A stretch of DNA of 64,000 nucleotides from Rosa chinensis (GCF_002994745.2 NC_037090.1:34929501-34993500), one strand, 5' to 3'. Shown: positions 10,908-24,000, counted from the stretch's first letter. Made by a program: numbers and translations. The notes: generated by a model from the letters alone, not told the origin.

Positions 10908-13900
10908 ACCTCACACTTATTGGTTAGATTCTGGCTCACCCTTGCATATTACGAATTCTTTACAGGGATTCACAAAGAAGAGGGCACCAAGAAGTGAGGA
11001 AACCAATGTCTGTGTGGGAAATGGCATGAGGGTTGCAGTGAAGGCTATAGGAACCTTAAGACTAGATCTAGGTTTTGGAATTTTTTTAGTTTTGGATGAT
11101 GTTTATTACATTCCCTCGATTAAGAGGAATTTGCTTTCTATGTCTCTTTTGGTTAAGACTGGTTGCTGTTTTTATATTGATTTGGATGGAATAAAAATTT
11201 CTAAAGGTTCCTTGTTATATGGTTCTGGTGTTATTTTGGATAATTATATGAAATTGAATTGTTCAATACCTCAACAAGTAATCTCACTAGTTGAAGACAG
11301 AAATAACACATTAAGTAACAACACCATCACAGGTGTTAAAAGGACCTTGTTCAATGATAAATAAGCTTACTTGTGGCATAGGAGACTAGGCCACATTTCC
11401 AAAGAAAGACTACAAATATTAGTAAAGAACAAAACACTTCCAGAACTAGACTTTTCAGACCTAGCAGACTGCATTGAATGTTTTAAGGGTAAAATGACAA
11501 ACTTAAGAAAAAAGACTGCTAGCAGAAGTAAAAAACTGCTAGAGTTAATTCATACAGATATATGTGGTCCGTTCAGGCATAGAACAATATGTGGAAATGT
11601 TTATTTCATTACATTCATAGATGACTATTCAAGGTATTGTTACATCTACCTATTGTCAGAAAAATCACAGTCACTTGAGGCATTTAAAATTTTCAAAACT
11701 GAAGTTGAACATCAACTAGAAATGAAAATCAAGACTGTGAGGTCTGATGGGGGGGGGGGTGAATTTTATGGTAAATATACTGAGCAAGGACAACAAAAGG
11801 GTCCATTTGCTTTATATCTGCAGGATGTAGGTATAAAAGCTCAATATACAACACCATACAATCCCCAACAGAATGGTGTTGCAGAGAGAAAGAATAGAAC
11901 TCTGTTGAATATGATAAGAAGTATGATGTGTACTTCTGGGTTGCCAAAAATGTTTTGGGGAGAACCTTTAAGAACTGCAAACTATCTTTGCAATAGGTCC
12001 CCAAGCAATTCTGTGGATAAAACACCATTTGAGTCTTGGGGTGGTAGGCAACCTAGTCTGCATCATTGCCATGTATGGGGTTGTAAAGCTGAGGCAAGAA
12101 TTTACAATCCTAATTTAGGAAAACTTGACCCTAAATCTGTAACTTGTCATTTTATAGGCTATTGTGAAAAATCTAAAGGTCATAAACTCTATGCACCTCA
12201 CTACTTACCTAGAATTTTTTAAACTCATCAGGTTAAATTTCTGGGGGAGAGTATTTGCAATACAAAATTTGAAGATTTAACTGATGATTTTGAGGAAATT
12301 GCAGAAAGTGAGGATACAAAAATAGAAATGCCAAACTTTAAGAATAATGCAGAAACTGAAAGTGAAGTTCACAATGCAGTAGGTGGTGACTTAGAACTTG
12401 AAAGCCAAAATGTTGAAGTGGCTGAACCTATACCAGATCAAAATGTTCCTGAACCTCAACAAAATATAACTGAACCTAGAAGATCACAAAGAACTAGGAA
12501 GCCAACTTTTGGTGGTCAAAATGATATTTATGAGGTTTATCTGCAAGAAGTTGAGAGCACTTTAGCAGATGATAATGACCCTGTAAATTTTAAGCAAGCT
12601 GCAGAAAGTAATGAGTCAAAACAATGGAAGAAAGCCATGGATGCAGAGCTTGAATTCATGTATAATAATGAAGTGTGGGAGCTTGTGAAGATAGATCCAA
12701 ATCATAAGCCTATAGGTAGCAAGTGGGTGTTCAAAACTAAGAGAGATGCCAAGGGAAACATTGAGAGACATAAAGCAAGACTTGTAGATAAAGGGTTCAC
12801 ACAAAAGGAGGGTATAGATTTTACAGAAACATTTTCACCAGTTTCAACTAAGGACTCTTTTAGAATCATAATGGCTCTTGTAGCTCACTATGATATGGAG
12901 TTACATCAAATGGATGTAAAAACAGCCTTCTTAAATGGTGAACTGGAGGAAGTGATATACATGTCACAATCAGAAGGCTATACTGAAACTGGAAAAGAAA
13001 ACTTAGTCTGTAAGCTTAAGAAATCTATATATGGACTTAAACAGGCATCTAGACAATGGTATAGAAAATTTGATTCTGTGGTTGCATCTTTTGGTTTTAC
13101 AGAAAATCTAGTAGATGAATGTGTTTATCTTAAAGTTGTTGGAAACCAGTTTGTTTTTCTTATCCTATATGTAGATGACATTCTCCTTGCTAGCAGTAAC
13201 ATTAAGTTACTGAAAGATACCAAAATATTTCTGTCAAAAATTTTTGATATGAAGGATCTGGGAGAGGCTTCTTATGTATTAGGAATTGAGATAAAGAGAG
13301 ACAGAGCACAAGGTTTATTGAGATTATCTCAACAAGCCTACATTTCAAAAATACTTTAGAGATTTGATATGGCTACTTGTGCTCATGGGGAGGTTCCAAT
13401 ATCTAAGGGAGATAAATTAAATAAGGATCAATGCCCTAAAACAAGTGTTGAGAAAAGGGAAATGGAGTCTGTACCATATGCTAGATTAGTTGGCAGTCTC
13501 ATGTATGCGCAAGTGTGCACTAGGCCAGATTTATCCTTTGCAGTTGGCATGTTGTCTAGATTTCAATATGATCCTGGACACAAGCATTGGACTGCTGGCA
13601 AAAAGGTATTGAGATACCTACAGAGGACTAAGAGTCACATGCTTGTGTATAAGCGTGTGAAGAAACTTGAACTTGTAGGCTTCATAGACTCAGATTTTGC
13701 AGGCAATTATCATGCATCAATGAAGTCTACTTGTGGCTATGTATATATGTTAGCAGGTGGTGCAGTGGCTTGGAAAACAATGAAACAATCATTGATAGCC
13801 ACATCTACCATGCAAGAAGAAATTATAGCCATATATGAAGGTGTATGTGAAGGCCTATGGATCAGAAACTTTCTTTTGGAAACAAAGATTTTAAGTAATC

Positions 13901-13935
13901 TTGTTGATGGAAAGCTGAAAGTTTATTGTGATAAT
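10895..13935 (+). pseudogene. Copia pol: protease, integrase, reverse transcriptase, RNase H (5' part)
   Basis: Protease: WLDSGSPLHITN with the DSG catalytic motif (near 10925). GAG-pre-integrase: LWHRRLGHISKERL and CIECFKGK, giving the H-H-C-C zinc site. Integrase core: D in HTDICGPF, D in RSDGG, E in NGVAERKNRTL. Reverse transcriptase: WVFKTKRDAKGNIERHKARL, QMDVKTAFLNGELEEVIYM and the YVDDILLAS catalytic motif. RNase H: GFIDSDFAGNY onward, cut at VYCD by the hAT insertion. From the integrase on, the frame is constant but broken by single-codon stops (TAA 11362-11364, TAA 12220-12222, TAG 13357-13359). A run of ten G at 11750-11759 probably adds a glycine next to the integrase aspartate. The element could only move with help from intact relatives. 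Confidence 0.95.
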
Positions 13936-14984
13936 CAGTGTTCTAAAAAACGGCCGCCCAGGCCGCCTAGGCGCTGGGCGGCGGGAGACCGAGGCGAGTA
14001 TTAGCTAAACGGAGCTCTTAGGCGGAATGGATTTAGGCGGCCGCCTAGGCGGCCTGGACGTCGGTCTGGGCGTTCGTCTGGGCGGCTGGGCGGGTTTCAA
14101 TTTGTTTTTCTTTCTTTTTTCACGACACCGAACCCCAAATCGATCAGAAAAGTAGAAACATGTGAAGGGCTAGCTAGGTTCGGCTAGCTATATATTCAGA
14201 TAAGATCCATGCCAAGTAAAAGCCAATTCGATCCCCACAACTCCTATTCGCTCTCCTCACCAAGCCACCGCAGCTCCATGCGCCTCTGCTCCACCACTTT
14301 ATCTCGACCTCAGACTCCCTTTGTTCCCCTCGAGCCACCATAGCTTCCCCCCAAGCCACCCCCAACTTCCACTTAAATCAAGATCTTGAAATCTGAGAAT
14401 TGAAACCTTGTTTTTGTGAAGTTATTCATGAGGTGATTGAACAATGAAGAGAAATATGAGAGACTGGAGAGTGGTGGCTATTGGTTTTGCGCAAGAGAGG
14501 AAGAAAAGAACATAATGAACATGGCTGTTTGTCAAGAGAGAGAGAGAGAGATAGAGGGGTGGCTGCGGTTTGTCGAGAGAGAGAGAGGATAGATGGGCAA
14601 GTGGCTGCAGCAGCATAACTAATTGATTATGTTTGAACTTTGAACATGTTAGATGGCGTGGAAGGCTTCATGTTTCCTATACTAATTATATAAATATTCA
14701 ATGGAGAATGGAGAATGGAGAATGGAGAATGGAGAATGGTCATGTTTGTGGGGCACTTGGAATAAAATATAATTCTATAGAATATGTTATTATTTATAAG
14801 TTATAAATTATAATAAGTATTCATATTAGGCTATATATACTTGATATATACTCTTATATATATATGATATAAAAATAAATAAAAAATTTTAAAAATACAA
14901 AACCTCCTAAGCACCCGCCTAGGCGCCTGGGCGCTCCTCCCTAACCCACCACCCGACTAGTGCCTAGCGTTTTTTCGAACCTTA
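13936..14984. mobile_element. hAT-type nonautonomous transposon in copia RNase H
   Basis: The perfect 8-base duplication gtgataat (13928-13935 and 14985-14992) marks hAT-type integration. The ends are imperfect inverted repeats (cagtgttctaaaaaacg against taaggttcgaaaaaacg), followed by GC-rich subterminal motifs such as gccgcctaggcgc and cacccgcctaggcgcctg. Removing the element and one repeat restores the copia reading CDN-EAAVFFSKN. No transposase ORF. A ggagaat minisatellite lies at 14701-14739. Confidence 0.9.
14701..14739. repeat. 7-base minisatellite (tggagaa)n
   Basis: About five and a half copies of a 7-base unit, inside the hAT element. Confidence 0.9.
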
Positions 14985-15217
14985 GTGATAATGAAGCGGC
15001 TGTGTTCTTCAGTAAGAATAGCAAAAGGTCCAATAATTCAAAACATATAGACTTGAAGTTCTACAGTGTGAGAAAGAGGGTAAAAGATGGAGAGATTGAA
15101 ATAGCTGCCATTAGCACAGATGCACAGCTTGCAGACCATTTTACCAAGGCATTACCAATTTCAGTTTTCAAGAAGCATGTTGAAGACATGGGAATTCTCT
15201 CTAGTTTAGATTCCTAA
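14985..15217 (+). pseudogene. Copia RNase H, 3' part
   Basis: DNEAAVFFSKNSKRSNNSKH continues the RNase H domain cut at 13935. The frame runs through DLKFYSVRKRV and DAQLADHFTKALP, the conserved end of copia polyproteins, to TAA at 15215-15217. It is the natural pol C-terminus. Confidence 0.95.
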
Positions 15218-15819
15218 GTTCAGAAAGAGCAAAAGTCATAAAGATTATGTTTTCAGTTTCTTAGTTTGAAAGTTTCAATTTTATTTCAGTTTGTAGTTCA
15301 TGTTAGAAACAATATGTATTCATATTTGGTCAAAATGAATAAAGCTTGAGGTATTTCCAGATATATTGTTTCACAGCTTGATCTTATTTTGAAAATATTT
15401 AATTGCTGCTATTTTAGTTTTGTTGATTATCAGGTAGATGGAAATATGCATATATTCAGTAAGAGGCAAACATGCAATCCACTGGTGCTTAAGTAAATAA
15501 TGTTTGCATTATGATTTTGATATTCAAAATTTTTAGTTGGACTATAATCAAGTGTTTACTGCAGAATGACATACTTTACCACTTGATTTCATCATATCAG
15601 TTTTGTAGTTCATGTGAGATGCAGAGGTTATTATTGGTGATTTGGAACAAATATATTTACATAAGCATGTTTATTTCCAAGTTCTATTTTAGCTGATGCG
15701 TTCTTGACAGAACTGAATGGATCTTGAGAAACCATATATTTCAGTGCACACTTTGGCTATTTTCTGGAATGAGTTTTGGTTCAGTTGTTATGTAGACAAT
15801 ATTGGTCCAAGGGAGAGAT
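15218..15819 (+). other. Copia 3' untranslated region and polypurine tract
   Basis: Non-coding sequence ending in the purine-rich stretch aagggagagat directly before the 3' LTR, the plus-strand primer of reverse transcription. Confidence 0.8.
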
Positions 15820-16374
15820 TGTAAAATATTATTTGGACCTAATATTATCTACATTAAGTAAATAACAAATTGATTAAGCTTATTACAATAAATAGGAAAT
15901 ATATGAATTATCTACCTAGACACCTAATGAGCTTTGGTATGTCACTCATATGGTTAGGAATCCATTTTGATAAAGATAAATATCTAATTAGTTGATATGA
16001 TAAATTATAGCATCTGTCAAATAACTCATTGGCTAGAATCAAGGATTCTTTTATGGGAAGACCTATCTAGCTTGTATATATAGGTGCTTGAAGTCCCTAT
16101 TCACTGTGTGACAAAACATTCAGTCCTGCCCCATAGAGAGGAGTTAAACACATAGTTGAGTAGAAGATTTCTTGCGTGTGGCTGCTTGAAGTTTTGGAGC
16201 TCGAGTTATTTGTGTTGAATAGATGTGTTGCTGCTACTGCTTTTGAATGAATGGCTGTTGTGCATGAAGCAGGTGATGCATCTCCTCTTGTTGTATTCTA
16301 GTTCATATTGTATTGATCATTGGTTGTGTTTATGCATTTTGTGAAACGATCTTGGTTTGCTCATTAAGTTAACA
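15820..16374 (+). repeat. Copia 3' LTR
   Basis: Second copy of the 5' LTR, ending aagttaaca and followed by the TSD ttcca at 16375-16379. Confidence 0.95.
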
Positions 16375-16379
16375 TTCCA

Positions 16380-16654
16380 ACCACTTAAGACATATATCGC
16401 ACAGTTAACCAAAATCTTTTAGATCACCATATATTTTAGACTATCAAGCATTCACAATGACAGATTCCTCTTGTTCATGGAGTAACAAAAGTGATGGAAC
16501 TCTTGACAAGTTCTCTCATAGAAACAGTATTATGAGAATGAAACAGAATATAAGTTGCTCCAAAACAACTGCAAGATAAAATAAGATTTAACCAAGAATA
16601 TACCAATAATAGAGAGTGAAACTCATGAAAGCTAGCACAACAAGATTTAATTTT
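16380..16654. other. Short unique spacer
   Basis: The sequence that was joined to 6785 before the copia insertion. No coding content recognised on either strand. Confidence 0.4.
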
Positions 16655-17460
16655 GTGTGATGACCTAAATTTTTGTTATTTAATTCTTGCAGCTAATAAT
16701 GGACCAGTTGTACTGAATTATGAGTGTTATTCTTTATTCGTATGTTATTTGGGAAGTAGAATTATTTTCAGACGAATAATTATTCAGAAAACGTTATTTA
16801 GGAGGGTTTACAAAGGTTGACTTTTTTTACATTGGGTTTCTCTGAAAATGTCTTTCACAAAAGTCGTAGAGCATATCGATACGAGTTTGTGCATATGTGA
16901 TATGCGTAAATCGGAGTTCGTATGCGAAAGTTATGGCCTTCGGAAGTTTCTGCCATTTTTGGAAACCACTATAAATAGAAATTTCGATTTTTGGAAATTT
17001 ACTATTTTCATAATTGGAAGCTTCCATTTCTGGAAAGCCAGAAACCTCCGTTCTCTCTCCTAAAACGCGCCGACCCGACCCTTATCTGGGTTTCCGACCT
17101 GATCTGAATTCCATTTTCTGGCAACCTCTACCGGTGATACCTACCCAGATCGTTTCTCTTTTTCCTTCTGGTCCTTCTTGCTGTGGTCTATAGCTGCAAT
17201 TCTCACCCACAGCAGTGGAGCAAGGCGGCGAAGCGAAGTGCAGTCGGACCCGACTGGTTCTCTCACCTCCAGCGACGACAGCGGCTCAAATTGGACTTGT
17301 TAGCTTCGTAGGAGCTTTCTCCTTCGACCCACATGTTAGTTTCGATCAATTCTCGGTGGTTTACTGCAACTCAATGTGAACAGTAAATATGGGGCTTGTG
17401 GCAGCGATCTACGCCGAGTTTGACTGCATGTGTAATTCTTAATTCAAACAGATAGCCTAT
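16655..17460 (+). mobile_element. Diverged LTR (chromovirus-like), probably solo
   Basis: Starts near tgtgatgacctaaattt and shares its layout with 42404-43162: a leader with tgactttt, then a cgtagagcat/cgtagatcac block, aaagttatgg/aaagttatga, and a cluster of acccgaccc-like motifs. The two are clearly related but diverged. I did not find a clean duplication at its ends, so the limits are approximate. Confidence 0.5.
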
Positions 17461-18097
17461 AATATGGATTTACTGCATGCCATTTTGGCAATGTAATGGA
17501 TTGAATGTAAATGCTTTTTTATCAAGTAAATGTTTTTGTTTTTAGGTTTATGTATTAGTTAGAAATATTATCAATATACAAATATTGAAACATTTTATGT
17601 AGCTTTCTTTCATATTCTTTAAAAATACACACACACACCTCCATGAATATATATTCCTGCGTCCGTCATTGAGTATAAGGAGGCAGAACTGAAAAACAGA
17701 AGAGGTACGTTAAAGAAGAAAATAACTCCATACCAAGTGCAGTGGATAGTTTGATTAGCATGCAATAACATTGCTCTCCCTTGTAAGAAATTTTCAAATC
17801 AATAAAATTGTCACATTAATTCTGTTCATGCTTTCAATCTTTCATTACCATATCTCAAACACAACAACGAGCATGAGTACATAGCCCATAGTAATTTGTG
17901 GATGTAATTTGGAGCCAGAATCAAGCAAGAGTACGAAGTGCGGTAGATGTTGGTGACTTCTTGTATTCAAAGCATGTAGATGTTGGTGACTTCTTGTATT
18001 CAAAGCATGTTCATGTAAAGCATCTCACAACGAGCTTCTGGATATTAAATCTTCTGTTAAAGCTTCAAGGAAGATTGTACAATTAGTATTAACACAA
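17461..18097. other. Spacer with a 33-base tandem duplication
   Basis: Mostly AT-rich. A perfect 33-base tandem repeat (gtagatgttggtgacttc...) occupies 17943-18008 inside a 62-codon open frame at 17898-18086, for which I see no recognisable product. Confidence 0.5.
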
Positions 18098-18105
18098 TTA
18101 GGTAG

Positions 18106-18973
18106 CAGGGCCGTCTCAAACTTTTCGGAGGCCCTGTGCGAAAACTTAAAATGTGGCCCTCCAAACTGTAGTCTTATATGAAATTTATACTTGAACAAAC
18201 TTACAATATAAAATCAAATAGCCATTAGCCTACAACATAAGCTAAATAGTCAATACAAGTGTAAAGTTTACAACAAAAAATATTACAAAAAGATGCTCAA
18301 TCTAAAACCCTCAAAATAATACGTTCTTCCAGTAGTGTTGATTGATGTTCATTTGAAAATCCATCTCCTTGCCTTCTTAGCTGCAAAATCAAACCATTAG
18401 GAATACTAAGGCAAACATTAATTTATTTATAAAGAACATATCAAAGAATCATACATTCATATCATACCTGAGCAAGTAGTGAAGTACTGAGATCTGAGGT
18501 CGATGAGAATCGGATGGAATTGAGGAGTAGAGAGAGACAGAACGCCAAAAAAAAAAAAAAAAAAAGGAGAAGACCAGATAGAATTAAGGAGGGGTGAGAG
18601 ACAAAACGCAGAAAAAAAAAAAAACAAAAAACAAAAAGGAGAGGACCGGATGAATTTCAGGAGGGGAGAGAGACATAATGAGCAAAAAACCAAAAAAAAG
18701 GACCGGACATTTTGGCCGGATGGGGCCTCTTTCATGTTATTTTAGTTGTTAATATTTATTTATTTAAAACAAAGCCATTAAAAAAAAAAAGACCCTCTTA
18801 AGGCCCCAATTGAATCAAGTGAACGCAAAAAACCAATGTCAGAGAAGAACATATGTTGGTCTGGGGCCCTAATTTTAATATTTATTTATGTAAACATAAA
18901 CCATTAATAAAACAATTGGGGCCCTTTGAAATTTGGGGCCTTGTGCTGTTGCACGTGTTCATAGCCGGCTCTG
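18106..18973. mobile_element. hAT-type nonautonomous transposon
   Basis: The perfect 8-base duplication ttaggtag lies at 18098-18105 and 18974-18981. The ends are short imperfect inverted repeats: cagggccgtctcaaac on the left, and cagagccggctatgaac reading inward from the right. Repeated ggccct/ggggcc motifs occur near both ends. The 868 bases carry A-rich tracts and no transposase ORF. Confidence 0.9.
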
Positions 18974-18981
18974 TTAGGTAG

Positions 18982-19689
18982 GTCTCTTCCACCTTTCCAT
19001 CTTCTAATTTTCTTAGTAGACTTCTAGTCCAAAACAGGGAAATAATGGAATAATTATGCTTCTGCTAAACTGACGATCATATTATTTTTGAGTAAGTTAT
19101 TATAATTCGTGCGTGCCAAGATAACTACTAAAAGTTAGTCAAGAGACCTTTGAGTCTAAGAACCTCTATTTCAGCTCTACTTTGGCTTGGTAAGTTGGCT
19201 CAGCAATTTCACATAACATAAAAAAAGCGCTTTTCATCATTAGAAACAACCCGGTTTCCGAGATCTCTTTTGCATTGCAGTACCATAACGAAAAGAAAAG
19301 GAAAAAAAAGATTGTGTGCAATTTTTAGCTCTTCCCTATGTTGAAGACTCAATCCTTCAGTTAAGTTGGCTATGCATTCAACTACAACAACCCGCCTTAA
19401 ATTTGGTACCGAAGCCTAGTTTAGCAATACAATATAATTATATTAGTAAAGTACCTTGAGGAGAAGAGTCATGAACACATCTAGTAAGAAAAACAAGAAA
19501 AATTGAATCTGTTACTGCAGGTCAATAAAGGTCATTACTAAGGGTCGATCTCGTTAATAAAATCTGTTTTGTTGCATGTCTTTAACTGGTCCTTGGTATA
19601 CACCTTAAGTTAATCAGAGAAAGATTGCAATTACGTAAGAAAGACGGAAGAGCATATAAAGCAGAAAATTATAAATTATATCAATCTTG
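18982..19689. other. Spacer, nothing recognised
   Basis: AT-rich, no ORF or repeat end recognised. The 5' part of the LINE may begin in this stretch. Confidence 0.4.
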
Positions 19690-20238
19690 TATTCTGAAGC
19701 ATACTGCTATGTATTTTTTTTGAAAATGCTTTCACTGCTAATCATTCTTCTGATTTGAGATTCATATTCCTAAATTTTTTTCCTAATCTTAGTGATGTGG
19801 ATTTAACCAGTATCACCTTTTGGTGTTGCGCATGAAAAATGCTGTTTTTGGCATGCTGGTCTCAAAACTCCCGGGGGCACGGTGGATGATTTTCCTGTGA
19901 TTTTTTTTTTCAGAAAGCATTGGAATTTGATAGTTCTACACTACATTGGTATTTAATGGTGAAAATCACTCATTAACCTGGTGCCTAAATCTCGTAGCTC
20001 TCAACACATTCAGGCCTATTAAATTATATTGTACTATTTATAAATTTATTTCAAAGATCTTGATTTCTAGATTTAGACTGCTTCTGTGCGGGTTGATTAG
20101 CCCCAGTCAAGTGAGCTTTGTTCCAGGAAGACACAAATCAGACAATATCATACTTGCGCAGGAGTTATTGCACAAATACAGAATGCTAAGGAGAGGAAGG
20201 GGTTCATGGCTTGGAAAATCGATCTTCCAAAAGCTTAT
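19690..20238 (+). pseudogene. LINE reverse transcriptase, 5' part
   Basis: Frames here read as the plant non-LTR reverse transcriptase, from SSDLRFIFLNFFPNLSD through RPIKLYCTIYKFISKIL (the RPISL region), LISPSQVSFVPGRHKSDN and ILAQELLHKY to DLPKAY at 20238. At least two frameshifts and several stops separate these blocks. The protein copies LINE RNA at the target site in intact elements. The sequence stops in mid-motif where the gypsy LTR begins and continues at 56656 with gataagctcaagtgg (DKLKW), so both parts belong to one ancestral LINE. Confidence 0.85.
20234..20238. repeat. TSD of the gypsy element (left copy, cttat)
   Basis: cttat directly precedes the 5' LTR. The matching copy after the 3' LTR at 56651-56655 reads cttag, one substitution. 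The LINE reading frame is restored when element and one copy are removed. Confidence 0.85.
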
Positions 20239-20878
20239 TGTTTGAGCCCAAAAGTATATTTGGCAAGATCCTTTACGGGATTTAGCACAGCGGGCCGATA
20301 CCTGCGACCCAAAAATAAGCCTACATGGGTTTGGGTTATAACTTCACTCATTCCGTGATCCATAAGGAAAACGAGCCCTTATTGGAATCAAACTTCAATC
20401 AATAATCCTTCTATGGCAAGGAACAGTCGAAACCCTAGGTATAAATATCAGGTTTCAAGGACGAATTATAGACAACTCTTCAATCAACTAATCGCACAGA
20501 TTATCAAAGCCTCTCCGGAGCAAACCTACCTGCAACCTAGTTGCAAACCAGAGAAGCAAGGGTAACGCCCTCACAACCCAGCGAAGCTAAAGTCACGCTT
20601 TAGCAAAACCCGTGCTTTCTCCAAACTACCCAGTGATTGCTCTGCTCAACCTACAACGTTGAGTGTCGATTCAGTGTCGCGAAGAGATCACAACCAAAGC
20701 CCTTATCCATAAGGCAAGAAGTCCTTTTCCGAAAGGCATAGAGAAGAACCTGGTGACGAGTTTGGTGCTCTCCTCGTCCACGGCGTTTGATCAAGAAGTC
20801 AGGTCAAGGGATTCTCCGACAACTGCATACACACTCAAAAGAGAAAGTTTGCACCCATACTGGTTTTGGAGCCAAACA
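20239..20878 (+). repeat. Gypsy 5' LTR
   Basis: Starts tgtttgagcccaaaag and ends ggagccaaaca. It is homologous along its length to 56003-56650, with small indels near 20396 and 20550. Confidence 0.95.
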
Positions 20879-20900
20879 TTTTGGCACACCCGGTGGGACC
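20879..20900 (+). other. Gypsy primer-binding site
   Basis: ttggcacacccggtgggacc follows the LTR end directly. This is close to the tggcacgcccagtggg type of site common in plant gypsy elements. Confidence 0.8.
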
Positions 20901-21082
20901 TCTAGCGTTTCTTTGTGATTGCAACCATTGGGAAATCAAGCGCAAACCCTTACCAAAAGGTTTACGTTAACTGGCCAAACCATAAGACCTCCAGTTATAG
21001 GTCGCACTCTCATGCCGACTGTCGTGGTCTTTCGTATGAACATGTAACACAAAAGTTCTCACTCAACTCATCATCACCGGAC

Positions 21083-24000
21083 ATGTCAACAGAACAGGGT
21101 GGAACTCCATAGCTCACTACTGAGGGCAACAAAAATCCTCCTGTCCAGCCTAATGAGGCTGGCGGCGCTGCCAATACTGCCTAAGTGGCCGCGAGTGAGG
21201 GGACAATTGATCCCTTTGTGCCCATTATCGCCGCGGCGAATGCGAGCATTGAGGAGCGGGTTGCTATCTTTCAACATAATAATGCTGCATATAATGAAAG
21301 AATGGAAAAAGCCCTCGCGAAAGAGCGCCGAAGGCTTGATGAGGTTTTGATCTCACTGCGAAATCTTGAAGCGAGTTCACGACAAACGCAGGGGCAGTGG
21401 CAAGATACGTACAAGAAAAGACAGGAAAACCATAAAGAGCTTGTGGATATGATGACTACCAGGCCACTCAGAGCAAGCGTATCTCTGCTGACATCGCTAA
21501 CCAAGCCAAGCATACTGCGTTAGAATTGGCATTGCTTCGCAGCACGAGCACGGCACTGGCCCGACACGCTTAAAAGAGGCCCGGCACGGCCCAAGCCCAT
21601 TAGTGACCCGGCACGACCCGAGAACTTAGAATAACGGGTCGGGGCTGGGCCTAAGAATATTGGCCCATTGGCCCAGCCCAGCCCGAGCCCGTAATGGGCC
21701 CGGCATGGCCCGAGCAGGACATATTATGGGCCGGCCCATTACAAACACAAAATTTCATTTTGTTTTTAAAAATATTAAAAAAATACAACGATGAGATTTG
21801 AATATGAGACCTTTTTATTTAAAATCTCATGGCAATTCCACCAATGTTTTCTTTTATATTGTCAAAATAATGAAACAAAACATTATATCCTTGTTTTGAC
21901 ATAAGTATTTTTGCTAAATATTAAATATATGTTTATTAATAAAGACTAATCTCATAATAATACAACTATAGAATGAAGGAAAGAATAATAGATACTAAAT
22001 CTTCATTATATTAATAAAGATTAATCTCACAATAATATACTAAAAACAATATATTTTGAGTTTTTTTTTCTTCTTTCTTTCTTATAGTGGAATATAAAAA
22101 ATTATTAGAAATCTAATCTTAAAAAGCTAAGATTAAGAAAAACGTTGTAGAACTTAATTTATTTTAATTTTCTAAATAGTTAAATAAAATTAATTTTTAT
22201 TTGTTCAAATTAGGATTTTTAAATCGTGCTTTATAGTGGGTAGGCACGAGCACGGCCTGTTATTGACCCGGCACAAGCACGGCTCAGCACGATATGGGCT
22301 CAGGCCAAGGGCCGGGCCAGGCTTAATGTTTAAGTTAATGGGCAGGCACGAGCTCGGCACGATAATAAATGGGCCAGCCCAAACACGACACGAAGCACGA
22401 CTAGGCCCCCTTAAAATGGGCTGGGCCTGGCCAGCCCGTTTGCTACCTCTAGAGGGATCCAATCTTGCGACCCAAGTGGCCATGCAGAGAGCTAAGTTGG
22501 ATCAGGCTAAAGAAGTTCCGAATAAATCTTTGGGGGATCCTAACGCCATTCTGGGCTCACTTGGGCAACCTTCAGGTACTGGCAAATACATACCTCCTAA
22601 TGCTCGGGAGAAGAATAGCGGCAATACTGGTACACCAGCTGCAGCCACCTCTGCCTCAATAATAAAAAACAAGGACAAAGCCCTGGTAATTGGTAGTAAT
22701 AAGGCTACTCCAACTCCTGTGCAAAAGAGTAAGACTCAGAATACCGGGGAAGGCACTCCTCCTGATCCTGCAACATTTACTCAATACGACAATGATGGAA
22801 CGGAGAATGTCTATGAAGAACTTTCAGGGAATTATTATGGCATTGACCAGGCTAGCACTCTAATCAAGATAACGGCCTTGGTAAAGGATATGGCCGTACC
22901 AGCTATGACACTGCAGCCATCCACTATTCACAGGACAATTCGCTTAGGGGAAGGCACAGTAGCCGCTAGCCAGGCTACACCTCTGCAGAATGCTCTCCAG
23001 AACGTGGCGATACCTCCTCTTGTTCTGGGCTATGTGAGACGTGAAGAGGTTGAGGAGATGATCATGTTGGCCAATCCTAGGGTCCACCTAGATGGGGTTT
23101 ATGAGGGACATTTCCCACCGCATATAATGCTCGCGCCTTATCCCAGAGGCTACAAAAATATCATATTCTCTACCTTTTCAGGAGAGGATACTGAGGAAGT
23201 GGCAACCCATCTAGCCAGGTTTAAGGTGTAGTGCAGCCAGTACCAAAATGATGACATCCTCAAGTGCAGGATCTTTGGCACTTCTCTATTTGGCGCGGCT
23301 TTTAGATGGTTTTCTAAACTGCGACCAAGGTCAATGGTTGATTGGCCAGCAATGGAAAAGCTCTTTCGAGAGACTTTTGGAGCTATTGAGCCTGAGGTTA
23401 ACTTGGCTTCTCTCACCCAGATGGCCCAACAACCTACTGAGTCTACTGTTGCTTAATTATCTTCAACGCTTCCAGATCCAGAAGGCTAAATTGAGCATGA
23501 TATTACCTGAAAGAGAATTGGTTAAATTGGCAATCAAAGGATTGGAGCCTCGCCAACGAAAGAAGCAACATGGCAGCATGATCCAGTCAATGGGGTAGCT
23601 TATCACAGAGGTCGGTAGCTTTGAGCATCTCTTAAGAAAGACTGATGCCAGGAAAAATGCATCCAAGGGGACATACGTGCCAGGAAAACATCGTACAGTG
23701 GCCACGTTGCATTACCAGCCGACTTCCTATGATCCTTACTATTATCATCAAGGGGAAGAAGTTTGCCAGGAAGAAGATGATGAAGAGGAGAATGATGTCT
23801 CCGCATTTGAACTGACAGGGAGGAAGAGCTCAACCCTCAAACAGTTGAAAATATCTAAGGAACCTGTGAAACTCAAGTCTGTAGCTTTCACCAAACCTGA
23901 GTTCGCGACATATACATATAATGCCAATAAGGCACATGAGATTCTAGATGAGATGATCACGGTTAAGACAGACTTTAGACCTTTCCCTCGACAGGATCAG

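Larger units (their letters stand above)
6791..16374 (+). mobile_element. Ty1/copia LTR retrotransposon with two nested insertions
   Basis: Complete at both ends: LTRs of 556 and 555 bases starting TG and ending CA, a 5-base TSD, a primer-binding site matching initiator-methionine tRNA, and a purine-rich tract before the 3' LTR. The coding order gag, protease, integrase, reverse transcriptase, RNase H is the copia order. A solo LTR sits in the 5' leader (8382-9875) and a hAT element in the RNase H region (13936-14984). Several frameshifts and stops make it non-autonomous. It is oriented forward and lies 28 bases from an exon-like ORF on the other strand. Confidence 0.95.

Noticed and set aside
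22236..23231. 331-codon open frame as one gene
   Set aside because: Its first ~70 codons are read through the hAT end and the rest is gypsy gag. The fusion is an accident of the insertion.
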